The position numbers and the translations under genes are program-made. Positions 13,232 through 19,480 of a stretch of 46,328 bases of DNA are shown in pieces (position 1 is the first letter of the stretch; each line of letters begins with the position of its first letter). Location of the stretch: the IMG/VR virus record IMGVR_UViG_3300032116_000363, positions 1 to 46,328 of that record; one strand, 5' to 3'. The notes under the pieces are model-generated. The model ran no database searches. It was given only the letters and a program-made list of their open reading frames with translations, and was not told the DNA's origin. The stretch comes from a virus.

Positions 13232-13510
13232 TTAGGCTTCTACCTCGTAGACTTCGCCGCCGCTCTTGAGGCTCACGATGGCATCAAGAGGGATTGAGCG
13301 GTAGCCCTTGGCGGCTACATCATAAACCGAGAGGAGCCCCTTATCCGAGAACTTGTAGGCGGCGTCCCCGCCCTTGAGGTGAGCCTTTACGCCAGTGCGG
13401 GCTACCATCTCGCGCACTTCGCCAGTGGTGCGCTTCACGAACTTCACCGAGAAGATTTTCCCCTCGGTTGCGGTCAGAATCTCTGCCGCCTTTACTGCGG
13501 TGATCTTCAC
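13232..13510 (-). CDS. SH3-like phage protein, paralogue 1
   Basis: 92 residues from GTG 13510. Contains IFSVKFVKRTTGEVREM, then ARTGVKAHLKGGDAAYKF, then LLSVYDV and YRSIPLDAIVSLKSGG. This pattern is common in phage proteins annotated as SH3 beta-barrel fold proteins. The gene 15701-15991 encodes a close paralogue (shared RTTGE, ARTGVK-HLKGGDAAY and IPLD-I-SL). Function unknown; a small nucleic-acid or protein-binding barrel is plausible. Confidence 0.75.
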   Translation of the reverse strand: MKITAVKAAEILTATEGKIFSVKFVKRTTGEVREMVARTGVKAHLKGGDAAYKFSDKGLLSVYDVAAKGYRSIPLDAIVSLKSGGEVYEVEA

Positions 13511-13554
13511 GATCTACCTCCACACTCTGGCGGTTCTCTTGACCGCCTATGGCA

Positions 13555-13583
13555 AGAGTAAAGCATAAAGCGTTAAGAGTCAA
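13555..13583 (-). promoter_or_regulatory. Promoter of 13232-13510
   Basis: TTGACT (13578-13583), 17-bp spacer, TACTCT (13555-13560). Leader hairpin GGCGGT-N7-ACCGCC. Confidence 0.7.
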
Positions 13584-13630
13584 TGGGTTGTTTGATTAAG
13601 ATTCCTTAACAATCGGGCGGCTGCCCGGCA

Positions 13631-13672
13631 TTGTAACAATCGAGTGCGCCTGGATTGTTACAATGTAACAAT
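13631..13672. promoter_or_regulatory. TTGTTACA operator cluster 2
   Basis: TTGTAACAAT at 13631-13640 and the palindrome TTGTTACA-A-TGTAACAA at 13655-13671, about 50 bp upstream of the 13232-13510 promoter. Confidence 0.55.
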
Positions 13673-13726
13673 GCTATAACCTAACCCGCGCAGGCCATAA
13701 CCTCATGAGCCCTAACTGAGGAGCTA

Positions 13727-13750
13727 GGGCGGGAGCCGTAGCCCCCGCCC
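13727..13750 (-). terminator. 3' hairpin of 13757-14065
   Basis: GGGCGGGAGCC...GCCCCCGCCC stem directly after the stop codon. Confidence 0.5.
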
Positions 13751-13756
13751 CTCCCG

Positions 13757-14065
13757 CTACGCGTTGGCGTTGGCGGTCTGCTCTTCTTCGTTGCGGATTG
13801 CGTCCTCAACATAGTGCTCGGCGATTTCGTCCCAGTTCACCGCGGCGAGTGCCGCGCCCAGAAGATCGGCGGCGAGTCCATCGCCAACATTGCACACCTC
13901 GCGAACGGATTCCCGAAGGTATTCCGCCATGCGGTATGGTGCGCTGCTTTCTCCAGACTCTGCGAAGTATCGCGCCTGCTCCTCTACGCTCTGAGGGTCA
14001 CCGATTGCGCCCTCACTGATCCAGAGATTGACCAACCAAGTTTCGCGGTTCGTCCATCCGTTCAT
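13757..14065 (-). CDS. NRETW-type conserved phage protein
   Basis: 102 residues, ATG at 14065. The start MNGWTNRETWLVNLWISE is a widespread phage hallmark (the NRETWLVNLW family, which I believe is DUF7249). The rest is acidic and helical. Function of the family is unknown to me. Cassette with own promoter, GCGGG/CCCGC leader hairpin and AGGAGGTACTAG ribosome-binding site. Confidence 0.75.
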   Translation of the reverse strand: MNGWTNRETWLVNLWISEGAIGDPQSVEEQARYFAESGESSAPYRMAEYLRESVREVCNVGDGLAADLLGAALAAVNWDEIAEHYVEDAIRNEEEQTANANA

Positions 14066-14113
14066 GCTAGTACCTCCTACACTCTGGCGGGTTGATTCTC
14101 CCGCTCTTTGTTG

Positions 14114-14142
14114 ATTGTCTCACCTTTGCGCGCCTGTGTCAA
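14114..14142 (-). promoter_or_regulatory. Promoter of 13757-14065
   Basis: TTGACA (14137-14142), 17-bp spacer, GACAAT (14114-14119). Confidence 0.65.
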
Positions 14143-14228
14143 GCATCGCGGCGGGGAGCTGCTCGATCTCTTCGCCGGTGGCCGTAGCCCGCGGGCGATC
14201 CCCGCGAGCTATAACCCCGAGCCCTAAC

Positions 14229-14384
14229 CTAGCAGCGTCCGTGTGCGCCGTTGCACCCGCCGAGAATCATCGCCGCGAAGAATAGAATCACGACAACCGC
14301 GGCGAGTATCTTCGTCCTGCGCGCCTCCTGCGCCTCCTCCCACGCGGCGGTGTCGCGGAGCGGGGGGAAGTCCCCCCGCCTCAC
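14229..14384 (-). CDS. Small single-pass membrane protein
   Basis: 51 residues from GTG 14384, overlapping the stop of 14381-14560 (GTGA). A charged N-terminal helix (about 1-25) is followed by one transmembrane helix (ILAAVVVILFFAAMILGG) and a short Cys-containing tail. Translation is coupled to the upstream gene. Could be a small holin-like or accessory membrane protein; nothing decisive. Confidence 0.6.
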   Translation of the reverse strand: MRRGDFPPLRDTAAWEEAQEARRTKILAAVVVILFFAAMILGGCNGAHGRC

Positions 14385-14560
14385 GCCTCCACCTCCCCGA
14401 AGGACTTCACGATGTACGCGGCGCGGCGTTCGTTTGCGCGTGCCGCCTGTCGCGCCTTCTCGCGGAGTTCGTTCTGCTGGCGGACGGTTCCTTTGCCCGT
14501 CATCACCATCGCGCTCCTGCGCTTCTCAACCTTGCGTGCTCGGTTCTCCCACTTTTCCAC
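14381..14560 (-). CDS. Very basic small protein
   Basis: 59 residues from GTG 14560, AAAGGA 7 nt upstream. More than a third of the residues are Arg or Lys, in one long helix (RKVEKRRS, RQQNELREKARQAARANERR). Possibly nucleic-acid binding. First gene of a two-gene cassette with the membrane protein that follows. Confidence 0.55.
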   Translation of the reverse strand: MEKWENRARKVEKRRSAMVMTGKGTVRQQNELREKARQAARANERRAAYIVKSFGEVEA

Positions 14561-14609
14561 TTCTCGTTCCTTTCACACTCTTGCGGTCGGATTCTCCGCC
14601 GCTGCTGCT

Positions 14610-14638
14610 ATCTTCTCACCTATGCGCCGCTCTGTCAA
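14610..14638 (-). promoter_or_regulatory. Promoter of 14381-14560
   Basis: TTGACA (14633-14638), 17-bp spacer, GAAGAT (14610-14615). Confidence 0.6.
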
Positions 14639-14704
14639 TACCCTGTTGCGGGATTCTCTGGCCGCACCCTGCGCCATGATCGAGTGCGCCCCAGCTGCGA
14701 GATA

Positions 14705-14728
14705 GGGGCGGGGGATAACCCCCGCCCC
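14705..14728 (-). terminator. 3' hairpin of 14735-15025
   Basis: GGGGCGGGGG-ATAA-CCCCCGCCCC, a perfect 10-bp stem with a 4-nt loop next to the stop codon. No U-tract. Confidence 0.6.
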
Positions 14729-14734
14729 TAACCC

Positions 14735-15025
14735 CTACCCGATAACCGCCGTTCGCACCGTGTAGCCCTGCTCCTTGCGAACCCCTTCCACGAAGTCCAT
14801 GCCCGCGTATGCGGTCGGGATCTCGCGGATGTAGGTGTCCCCCATCTCCCACGAGCCGTAGGTCATCGGGCTCCTCACCGCGACGAACCAACGAGCGTAT
14901 GGATTCGCGCGCTCTGCGTCAGGGCTCTGGTAGCGCTTCAGGACGCGCCACTCCCAATCACCTTGCACGATGATGTGGTACGGGTTCTCTACGCTGCGTG
15001 TCTTGCCGTGTAGGTTCTTGCTCAT
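14735..15025 (-). CDS. Conserved phage protein, function unknown
   Basis: 96 residues, ATG at 15025 behind GAGGAGGTGCTAG. Contains GDWEWRVLKRYQSP and ARWFVAVRSPMTYGSWEMGD followed by TYIREIPTAY, a pattern I associate with conserved small actinophage-type proteins. Probably an alpha/beta fold. Own promoter and 7-bp leader hairpin; operator cluster 3 lies upstream. Confidence 0.7.
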   Translation of the reverse strand: MSKNLHGKTRSVENPYHIIVQGDWEWRVLKRYQSPDAERANPYARWFVAVRSPMTYGSWEMGDTYIREIPTAYAGMDFVEGVRKEQGYTVRTAVIG

Positions 15026-15070
15026 CTAGCACCTCCTCACTCTTGCGGTAGCACTTCCACCGCTGCAAGC

Positions 15071-15100
15071 ATCATACACCCGCCGCTGCGGTGGTGTCAA
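15071..15100 (-). promoter_or_regulatory. Promoter of 14735-15025
   Basis: TTGACA (15095-15100), 18-bp spacer, TATGAT (15071-15076). Confidence 0.7.
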
Positions 15101-15136
15101 GCGGTCATGTGCGCGCTCGATCTAGACGCGCCCCGG

Positions 15137-15169
15137 TTGTAACAATCCTATTGTTACAAGTGTAACAAT
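15137..15169. promoter_or_regulatory. TTGTTACA operator cluster 3
   Basis: TTGTAACAAT (15137-15146) and TTGTTACA-AG-TGTAACAAT (15151-15169), 37 bp upstream of the 14735-15025 promoter. Confidence 0.55.
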
Positions 15170-15180
15170 ACACGCGCGAC

Positions 15181-15217
15181 CATAACTCGATTACGCATAA
15201 CCCCTAACCCCTAACCG
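15181..15217. repeat. ATAACCC heptamer run 6
   Basis: CATAACTC, then GATTACGCATAACCCC, then CTAACCCC and CTAACC. The run includes the recurring ATTACGCATAACC seed. Confidence 0.65.
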
Positions 15218-15234
15218 GCGTGAGAGCTCTGGCC

Positions 15235-15275
15235 AAAAAGAAATCCCCCCCGCTGGCGCAACAGCGGAGGGGATT
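15235..15275 (-). terminator. Rho-independent terminator of the 15318-15575 cassette
   Basis: AATCCCCTCCGCTG stem with its complement around TTGCGC, followed on the - strand by TTTCTTTTT. One of the few array terminators with a true U-tract. Confidence 0.8.
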
Positions 15276-15317
15276 GTGGGCGGAGGGTGGCGGAGTGTAC
15301 ACCGCCCTCCTGTTGTC

Positions 15318-15575
15318 CTAGATGCCGCTCCTAATGGCGGCGTTGAGTCGTTCCTGCGCGCTGATCTCGGAGGTGAAGTCCTCGTGTCCGAAGATTTCCG
15401 CGTACCCCATAGGTGTCCCTGTGTCCACCGACATCTTCTCAAACCAGAAGCACCCGAATCCGTCCGCGTCCTGTCCCTGATAGATGCGGGCGAAGGTTGT
15501 TCCTGCGCCGTTCGTGTGAATCTGATACCAAGTGTTCACTCCTACTTCAATCCTGTTGATTGTCGTTGCGCTCAT
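15318..15575 (-). CDS. Hypothetical protein
   Basis: 85 residues, ATG at 15575 with GGAGGAAG 2 nt upstream. N-terminal beta strands (INRIEVGVNTWYQIH, TTFARIYQG), then an aromatic segment (GFGCFWFEKMS), then a helix. No family recognised. Leader has an 8-bp hairpin with GAA loop. Confidence 0.65.
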   Translation of the reverse strand: MSATTINRIEVGVNTWYQIHTNGAGTTFARIYQGQDADGFGCFWFEKMSVDTGTPMGYAEIFGHEDFTSEISAQERLNAAIRSGI

Positions 15576-15626
15576 TACTTCCTCCTTCGTTCACTCTGGC
15601 GAGAGATTCTCTCCCGCTCTGCTGTT

Positions 15627-15656
15627 AGTCTATCACACTCTCCTAGATTACGCAAA
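15627..15656 (-). promoter_or_regulatory. Weak promoter of 15318-15575
   Basis: TTTGCG (15651-15656), 18-bp spacer, TAGACT (15627-15632). Confidence 0.45.
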
Positions 15657-15667
15657 CCCCGAAGGGT

Positions 15668-15691
15668 GGGGAGGGGATCGCTCCCCTCCCC
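15668..15691 (-). terminator. 3' hairpin of 15701-15991
   Basis: GGGGAGGGGA-TCGC-TCCCCTCCCC perfect 10-bp stem. Confidence 0.6.
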
Positions 15692-15700
15692 TGTGGAGTC

Positions 15701-15991
15701 CTAGCGGACTACCACATACTCCTCTCCGCCTTCGCGGAGGGAGATGATCCCGTCAAGCGGGATCGCGCGATACGCCTTCTTGTTGAGATCCCAGACCGAG
15801 AGAAGGCTCTTCTCGGAGAAGGAGTAGGCGGCATCACCGCCTTTGAGGTGCTTCTTCACACCCGTGCGAGCGTTCATCACGCGCTCCTCGCCCGTTGTGC
15901 GCTTGATGAAGCGTACCGAGAAGATGCGCCCCTCGGTTGCGGTGAGGAGGTCTGCTGCCTCCTTCATTGAGATGATCGTTGGATTCTCCAC
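15701..15991 (-). CDS. SH3-like phage protein, paralogue 2
   Basis: 96 residues from GTG 15991 with AAAGGAGGAG upstream. Clear paralogue of 13232-13510: shares TATEGRIFSV-FIKRTTGE, ARTGVKKHLKGGDAAY and IPLDGIISL. The pair arose by duplication within the array or by independent capture of related cassettes. Own promoter and a 7-bp leader hairpin GATCGGA-N7-TCCGATC. Confidence 0.75.
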   Translation of the reverse strand: MENPTIISMKEAADLLTATEGRIFSVRFIKRTTGEERVMNARTGVKKHLKGGDAAYSFSEKSLLSVWDLNKKAYRAIPLDGIISLREGGEEYVVVR

Positions 15992-16040
15992 GATCTCCTC
16001 CTTTCACTTTTGATCGGATCACTTGTCCGATCTACTTTGT

Positions 16041-16069
16041 AGTTTACGCCCTATTCGCGTTGGTGTCAA
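16041..16069 (-). promoter_or_regulatory. Promoter of 15701-15991
   Basis: TTGACA (16064-16069), 17-bp spacer, TAAACT (16041-16046). Confidence 0.75.
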
Positions 16070-16130
16070 CACCGATCTTTGAGCCTGCTGTGCGCTCCTC
16101 GATTTTCGCACTCGCAGCTCCGGAGGCATA

Positions 16131-16169
16131 GGGGTTAGGGATAACCCCTAACCCCATAACCCCTAACTA
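16131..16169. repeat. CTAACCCC run 7 forming a hairpin
   Basis: GGGGTTAGGG, ATAA, CCCCTAACCCC, then CATAACCCC and CTAAC. Here an inverted copy of the heptamer pairs with the direct copies, so the repeat doubles as the 3' hairpin of 16167-16355. Confidence 0.65.
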
Positions 16170-16355
16170 CGCGAAGGTGAGTCCGTCCTCGGTGATGCCG
16201 TGAAGGATGTCAGCGATGTAGCGATGCTCAACCGCGACACCATTGCCGAGAGTCAACGCATCAGCGGGGATGTGTTCCTCCACCCATGCGTTCGCCTCCT
16301 CGGTCTTAGGGATGAGGAGAAACACCGAACCGCCGTTCACAAGATCAAAGTCCAT
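16167..16355 (-). CDS. Hypothetical small protein
   Basis: 62 residues, ATG at 16355 behind AGGAGGTGTTAA. Starts FDLVNGGSVFLLIPKTEEAN and continues to VAVEHRYIADILHGITEDGL, a pattern seen in other small phage proteins of unknown function. Own promoter and GCGAG/CTCGC leader stem. Confidence 0.7.
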   Translation of the reverse strand: MDFDLVNGGSVFLLIPKTEEANAWVEEHIPADALTLGNGVAVEHRYIADILHGITEDGLTFA

Positions 16356-16400
16356 TTAACACCTCCTACACTCTGCGAGATCATTTGCCTCGCTGTTGCG

Positions 16401-16429
16401 AGTCTATCAAACTCTCGCGCCGCTGTCAA
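16401..16429 (-). promoter_or_regulatory. Promoter of 16167-16355
   Basis: TTGACA (16424-16429), 17-bp spacer, TAGACT (16401-16406). Confidence 0.75.
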
Positions 16430-16485
16430 CTCTCATGTTGGACGCTCGCAGCTGCGTTCTCGATTTTTCTCTGAGGCCGGTGGCA

Positions 16486-16521
16486 GGGGTTAGGCATTAC
16501 GCCTAACCCCTAACCCCTAAC
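16486..16521. repeat. CTAACCCC run 8 with 10-bp hairpin
   Basis: GGGGTTAGGC-ATTAC-GCCTAACCCC followed by TAACCCC and TAACGG. Overlaps the 3' end of the RadC-like gene and can act as its terminator. Confidence 0.65.
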
Positions 16522-17050
16522 GGCTCAGCGCAGCCGCAGCCGCGTTGAATCCTCCCAAGAGGCTCGTTGGCTCCTGCTCCATCCAGAGGCTCTGATTCTC
16601 TGATCGGATGCTGCGATACGATCCCGCCGCGCCAAGAACAAGATGGTCAAGAACCTCAATGTCCAAGAGTCGCGACGCTGCGATCACTTCCTTCGTGAGT
16701 TGGATGTCCTGCTCGCTCGGCTCCGCATCACCGCTAGGATGATTGTGAACCACAACGATGCCGCAACCGCCCGCTGCGATGGCGTACCTGAACAACTCAC
16801 CGATGCGGACGCTCGTGCCTGTTGCTGTTCCTGTATACACGCGGTCAATCCCCATCAGTCCGTTGCGTCCGTCAAGCGTCATCACCCAGAGGGACTCCTG
16901 CGTGAGTCGGTCAGCGTCAGCCCTGAACAACTCCACCGCTGCGACTGGTCGCTCAACGCGATACGGCTGCGGCTCTGCGATTTCGTGGCGTACCACCTCA
17001 ACGCTGAACCGCTTCCACTCTGTTGCGCTTTGCTTCTTTGCCTTTGCCAT
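16517..17050 (-). CDS. radC: RadC-like JAB/MPN-domain protein, copy 1
   Basis: 177 residues, ATG at 17050 behind AGGAGGTGCTAA. The JAMM metal site is intact: His102-Asn-His104, seven residues, Ser112-x-x-Asp115 (HNHPSGDAEPSEQD), with LDHLVLG following. The usual N-terminal helix-hairpin-helix of full RadC is absent. The family's role in phages is unclear; JAMM proteins are usually metallo-isopeptidases. A second, divergent copy lies at 22349-22882. The mRNA starts with structured leader A. Confidence 0.85.
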   Translation of the reverse strand: MAKAKKQSATEWKRFSVEVVRHEIAEPQPYRVERPVAAVELFRADADRLTQESLWVMTLDGRNGLMGIDRVYTGTATGTSVRIGELFRYAIAAGGCGIVVVHNHPSGDAEPSEQDIQLTKEVIAASRLLDIEVLDHLVLGAAGSYRSIRSENQSLWMEQEPTSLLGGFNAAAAALSR

Positions 17051-17073
17051 TTAGCACCTCCTTCACTCTATCT

Positions 17074-17135
17074 AGCGGTGGTGCCACCCGAAGCCCTCGC
17101 AGGAAGCCTCTCTGGTGGTCTTACCTCTGACCGCT
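17074..17135 (-). ncRNA. Structured 5' leader, copy A (possible riboswitch-like element)
   Basis: +1 falls on the A of P1, 6 nt after TAAGAT. P1 AGCGGT/ACCGCT, core CAGAGGTAAGACCA, P2 CCACC/GGTGG, P3 GAGGC/GCTTC and loop TTCCTGCGAGGG, then GGCACC before the P1 closing strand. Same order and core letters as copy B at 11221-11280, with compensatory changes in P1 and P2. It sits 23 nt before the ATG of the RadC-like gene. Confidence 0.6.
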
Positions 17136-17141
17136 ACAAGC

Positions 17142-17171
17142 ATCTTACACCCACCGCAGCGCACCTGTCAA
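17142..17171 (-). promoter_or_regulatory. Promoter of the RadC-like gene
   Basis: TTGACA (17166-17171), 18-bp spacer, TAAGAT (17142-17147). Confidence 0.7.
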
Positions 17172-17266
17172 GCCCAGACATGCGCCCCCGGTCGGCACCT
17201 GGTCGCGCTCGATAGGCGCAGATCGAGCACCTACCGCGCAGCTCATAACCGCACCGGCCATAACCG

Positions 17267-17308
17267 AAAAAGAGAGAACCCCCAGAGCCGTCGCCCTGAG
17301 GGTTCTCT
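17267..17308 (-). terminator. Rho-independent terminator of the 17272-17493 RNA
   Basis: 9-bp stem AGAGAACCC/GGGTTCTCT-type with an inner CAG/CTG pair, followed on the - strand by CTCTTTTT. Confidence 0.8.
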
Positions 17309-17493
17309 TGTCGGTTGTTAGTTCGGAGCCTGATCTTGGCTCCTCCCTCTCACCCTACCGCTCCCACCGATCCATTGGTGCCCTAGCGGTCATCACGCCT
17401 TTGCCTCTCTATACCCGCATTTTTCGGCTGCGGCATTTGCTCGCTCGTCCAGAGTCTCACCTAGTCGGTTGCGTTCCTAGGATTGCTCCCGAC
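17272..17493 (-). ncRNA. Independent small noncoding RNA candidate (~220 nt)
   Basis: A full transcription unit without a credible gene: promoter at 17500-17528, terminator at 17267-17308. Stems in order from the 5' end: AGTCGG/CCGACT; CCGCA/TGCGG; CCGCT with CACC/GGTG and AGCGG; GGAGCC/GGCTCC; then the terminator. The longest internal frames are 12 to 17 codons without ribosome-binding sites. No known RNA family recognised. It could also be a long leader whose gene was lost. Confidence 0.6.
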
Positions 17494-17499
17494 TTCACT

Positions 17500-17528
17500 A
17501 CAATAAGGCACCAAGAACCCCCTGTCAA
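17500..17528 (-). promoter_or_regulatory. Promoter of the 17272-17493 RNA
   Basis: TTGACA (17523-17528), 17-bp spacer, TATTGT (17500-17505). A second TTTGACAAAG and the palindrome ATTCAT-C-ATGAAT lie just upstream. Confidence 0.7.
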
Positions 17529-17659
17529 GCACTTTGTCAAAGATTCATCATGAATATTTTGTATGCAGAGGCGGCCGCACCGGTATTCGCTCGATGGATA
17601 ACCCAGGCGGGCATAACCGGGAACCATAACGACACGAGCTATAACCCACGCCATAACAG

Positions 17660-17687
17660 AAAAGGGGCAGAGCCTAAGCCCTGCCCC
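17660..17687 (-). terminator. Terminator of 17712-18125
   Basis: GGGGCAG/CTGCCCC stem followed on the - strand by TTTTCTG. Confidence 0.7.
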
Positions 17688-17711
17688 CTCTGCGCCCTTT
17701 CGGGCTTCCGC

Positions 17712-18125
17712 TTAGTACGCGCGGATTACGTTGACCTCAATGCCTAGCGCGTTGAACGTGCTGTTGCCGTATGGGTAGCCGCCGTTATCTAGCGCCTTGG
17801 TGATCTTTGCGACCTCATCGGCGGTCAAGCCGCGCAGGTCATCATCGGACACCAGCGAGCAGGTACCAGCCAGCCCACCGCCCAGCAGGTACGCTGGCGC
17901 GCTGTTGGTGATCTCTGCGAGCAGGTCGCACGCGGTCAGGTTGTTCGTTGGGTTTGCCTTGAGCAGCCCCTCCTCATCGCAGAGCAGCGCCACCTTGACG
18001 CCGCCCAGCGTGCCCCGACCTGCGACCTCTACCATCTGGCAGTCGGTCAACTCGTACAAGCCAGCCAAGCCGCTTCCGCGGGTTGAGAGGCTAATCTTTC
18101 CGTTCTCTACCTTGAATCCGTACAT
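17712..18125 (-). CDS. Hypothetical protein
   Basis: 137 residues, ATG at 18125 behind AGGAGGTGCTAG. Beta-rich N-terminal half (GFKVENGKISLSTRG, VKVALLCDEEGLLK), then a glycine-rich stretch (YLLGGGLAGTC) and a DDDLRGLTADEVAKITKAL helix. No family identified with confidence. Own promoter and a GGCGG/CCGCC leader hairpin. Confidence 0.65.
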   Translation of the reverse strand: MYGFKVENGKISLSTRGSGLAGLYELTDCQMVEVAGRGTLGGVKVALLCDEEGLLKANPTNNLTACDLLAEITNSAPAYLLGGGLAGTCSLVSDDDLRGLTADEVAKITKALDNGGYPYGNSTFNALGIEVNVIRAY

Positions 18126-18171
18126 CTAGCACCTCCTTGCACTCTGGCGGCTCATCTGACCGCCTAATGGC

Positions 18172-18200
18172 ATGGTAAAGCCTAGCCAGCAGAAAGTCAA
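18172..18200 (-). promoter_or_regulatory. Promoter of 17712-18125
   Basis: TTGACT (18195-18200), 17-bp spacer, TACCAT (18172-18177). Confidence 0.65.
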
Positions 18201-18496
18201 CCGCCAACCCCAGCGAGAAGTTGCTTGTGGTGCGCGTCGGTTGTCGGCTCTACGGAGGCCCCGCAATCGCAGCACACCGTAAGGTCGCATGGCGTAAGTT
18301 CGCCCTGCTCGTACTCTGTGGCGTTGTCGCAACTCTCGCAGCCCCTAACTCTTTCCTCATGTAGCCACCGAATAACCTCATGCTTGCACTCGCAATCATA
18401 GGATTCATAACCGCAGTCGCACGATGCGACAAAGCAGCCCTCCTCATGACCTACCTTGTCGCAGTCGCGCCAATCAAACGAATGCTCGTGAGCCAT
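18197..18496 (-). CDS. Cysteine/histidine-rich zinc-binding protein
   Basis: 99 residues, ATG at 18496, GGAGG 7 nt upstream inside the end of the previous gene's spacer. At least ten cysteines in pairs (CDCGYESYDCECKHE, CESC, CDLTVCCDCG) plus several histidines: probably two or three zinc sites. Co-transcribed with 18499-18927 just upstream. Role unknown; could be a protein-protein adaptor. Confidence 0.7.
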   Translation of the reverse strand: MAHEHSFDWRDCDKVGHEEGCFVASCDCGYESYDCECKHEVIRWLHEERVRGCESCDNATEYEQGELTPCDLTVCCDCGASVEPTTDAHHKQLLAGVGG

Positions 18497-18498
18497 AA

Positions 18499-18927
18499 CT
18501 ACGCCTCCGTCAAGTGAGCGAAGGTGTATTGGGGGAGGTCGCCCAACTCTGGCTCCTCAACCTCCACCCAAGTCCAATTCATCGCGCCGATGTCGTACAG
18601 ACCGCAGCACGATGTCGGATACACAATGTATGGATCGTCATCTGGGGTGCGACCGCCACCCGTCATCACAAACGCATTGAGCCGCGCGTCATAGGACGCA
18701 AACTCTACGCTGTCGCCTTTGTCGTTGTACTTTGCGCCAAGCAGGTGCGTGTCTGCCGCGATTCGCATCGCCTCTGCGAAGGTGAACGCTGGGCATGTCC
18801 AGCCGTTCCATCGGTAATCGGTACGGACGCGCGCCTTGTATGGTCCGCCGTAGTCCTCGTCAATGTTCACCCACGCCTCTCTGCTCGTCGCAGGGTCGCA
18901 ATGTACGCACTTCTTTTCTGTGTTCAT
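18499..18927 (-). CDS. Hypothetical protein
   Basis: 142 residues, ATG at 18927 behind AGGAGGTGCTAG. CVHC near residue 7-10, an aromatic middle (RTDYRWNGWTCPAFTFAEAMRI) and PTSCCGLYDIGAMNWTWVE toward the end. No family recognised. First gene of a two-gene cassette with its own promoter and a 6-bp leader hairpin GCCACC/GGTGGC. Confidence 0.65.
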   Translation of the reverse strand: MNTEKKCVHCDPATSREAWVNIDEDYGGPYKARVRTDYRWNGWTCPAFTFAEAMRIAADTHLLGAKYNDKGDSVEFASYDARLNAFVMTGGGRTPDDDPYIVYPTSCCGLYDIGAMNWTWVEVEEPELGDLPQYTFAHLTEA

Positions 18928-18975
18928 CTAGCACCTCCTACACACTCGTGCCACCACTTCTGGGTGGCTAATGCC

Positions 18976-19004
18976 ACTTTAGACGCTCGTTGTCTTGGAG
19001 TCAA
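18976..19004 (-). promoter_or_regulatory. Promoter of 18499-18927
   Basis: TTGACT (18999-19004), 17-bp spacer, TAAAGT (18976-18981). Confidence 0.7.
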
Positions 19005-19182
19005 GCCCCTCATTGTGCTCTGCGAGCCAGAGCGCCTCTCGCGCGTCGGATGCCTTGACCTCCTCAAGCCACTTGCGCAGCTTCGTGGTCTCAAACCCAT
19101 CCGCCTCTAACTCGGCAATGCGCTGCTCAACGCACGGAGCATAATCGCAATAGAACTTTTCGCACACCTTGATCTTAGACAT
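18979..19182 (-). CDS. Small helical protein
   Basis: 67 residues, ATG at 19182, GGAGGTGG upstream within the end of 19175-19369. Three cysteines near the start, then a charged helix (CVEQRIAELEADGFETTKLRKW). Second gene of the cassette driven by the promoter at 19411-19438. Its 3' end overlaps the promoter of the next cassette. Confidence 0.65.
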   Translation of the reverse strand: MSKIKVCEKFYCDYAPCVEQRIAELEADGFETTKLRKWLEEVKASDAREALWLAEHNEGLDSKTTSV

Positions 19183-19369
19183 GTTCCACCTCCTCTACTA
19201 CCGCGTCAAACGCAGCCGTCGCACACGGCACGCAATAGACGCTAATCAGATGACCCTGCGCTCTGGTTGAGATGTATTTGATTTCACCTGTATCGCGGAT
19301 CAGCACTTTCTCATCATCGTAGAAAAGAACCGCGTTGCACTTCACGCACGCTTCCATTTCTCCGCTCAT
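19175..19369 (-). CDS. Small zinc-ribbon protein
   Basis: 64 residues, ATG at 19369 behind AGGAGGTGTTAG. CVKC (8-11) and CVPC (46-49) frame a beta-ribbon, followed by an acidic helix. Overlaps the next gene by 8 bp. Confidence 0.7.
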   Translation of the reverse strand: MSGEMEACVKCNAVLFYDDEKVLIRDTGEIKYISTRAQGHLISVYCVPCATAAFDAVVEEVEHV

Positions 19370-19410
19370 CTAACACCTCCTTACTACACTCACCCAAATG
19401 GGCTATGCCC

Positions 19411-19438
19411 ATTATACAGACACCATCGCCAGAGTCAA
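19411..19438 (-). promoter_or_regulatory. Promoter of 19175-19369
   Basis: TTGACT (19433-19438), 16-bp spacer, TATAAT (19411-19416). Transcript begins near GCCCATTTGGG. Confidence 0.75.
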
Positions 19439-19480
19439 GCCCCCGGTTTTGAGCTGCGCACTCGATTTCGGCCAGAGCAT

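Noticed and set aside
14243-14731. Long + strand frames through the 14.2-14.7 kb region
   Set aside because: Arg/Ser-rich shadows of the two coupled - strand genes 14229-14560, without ribosome-binding sites.
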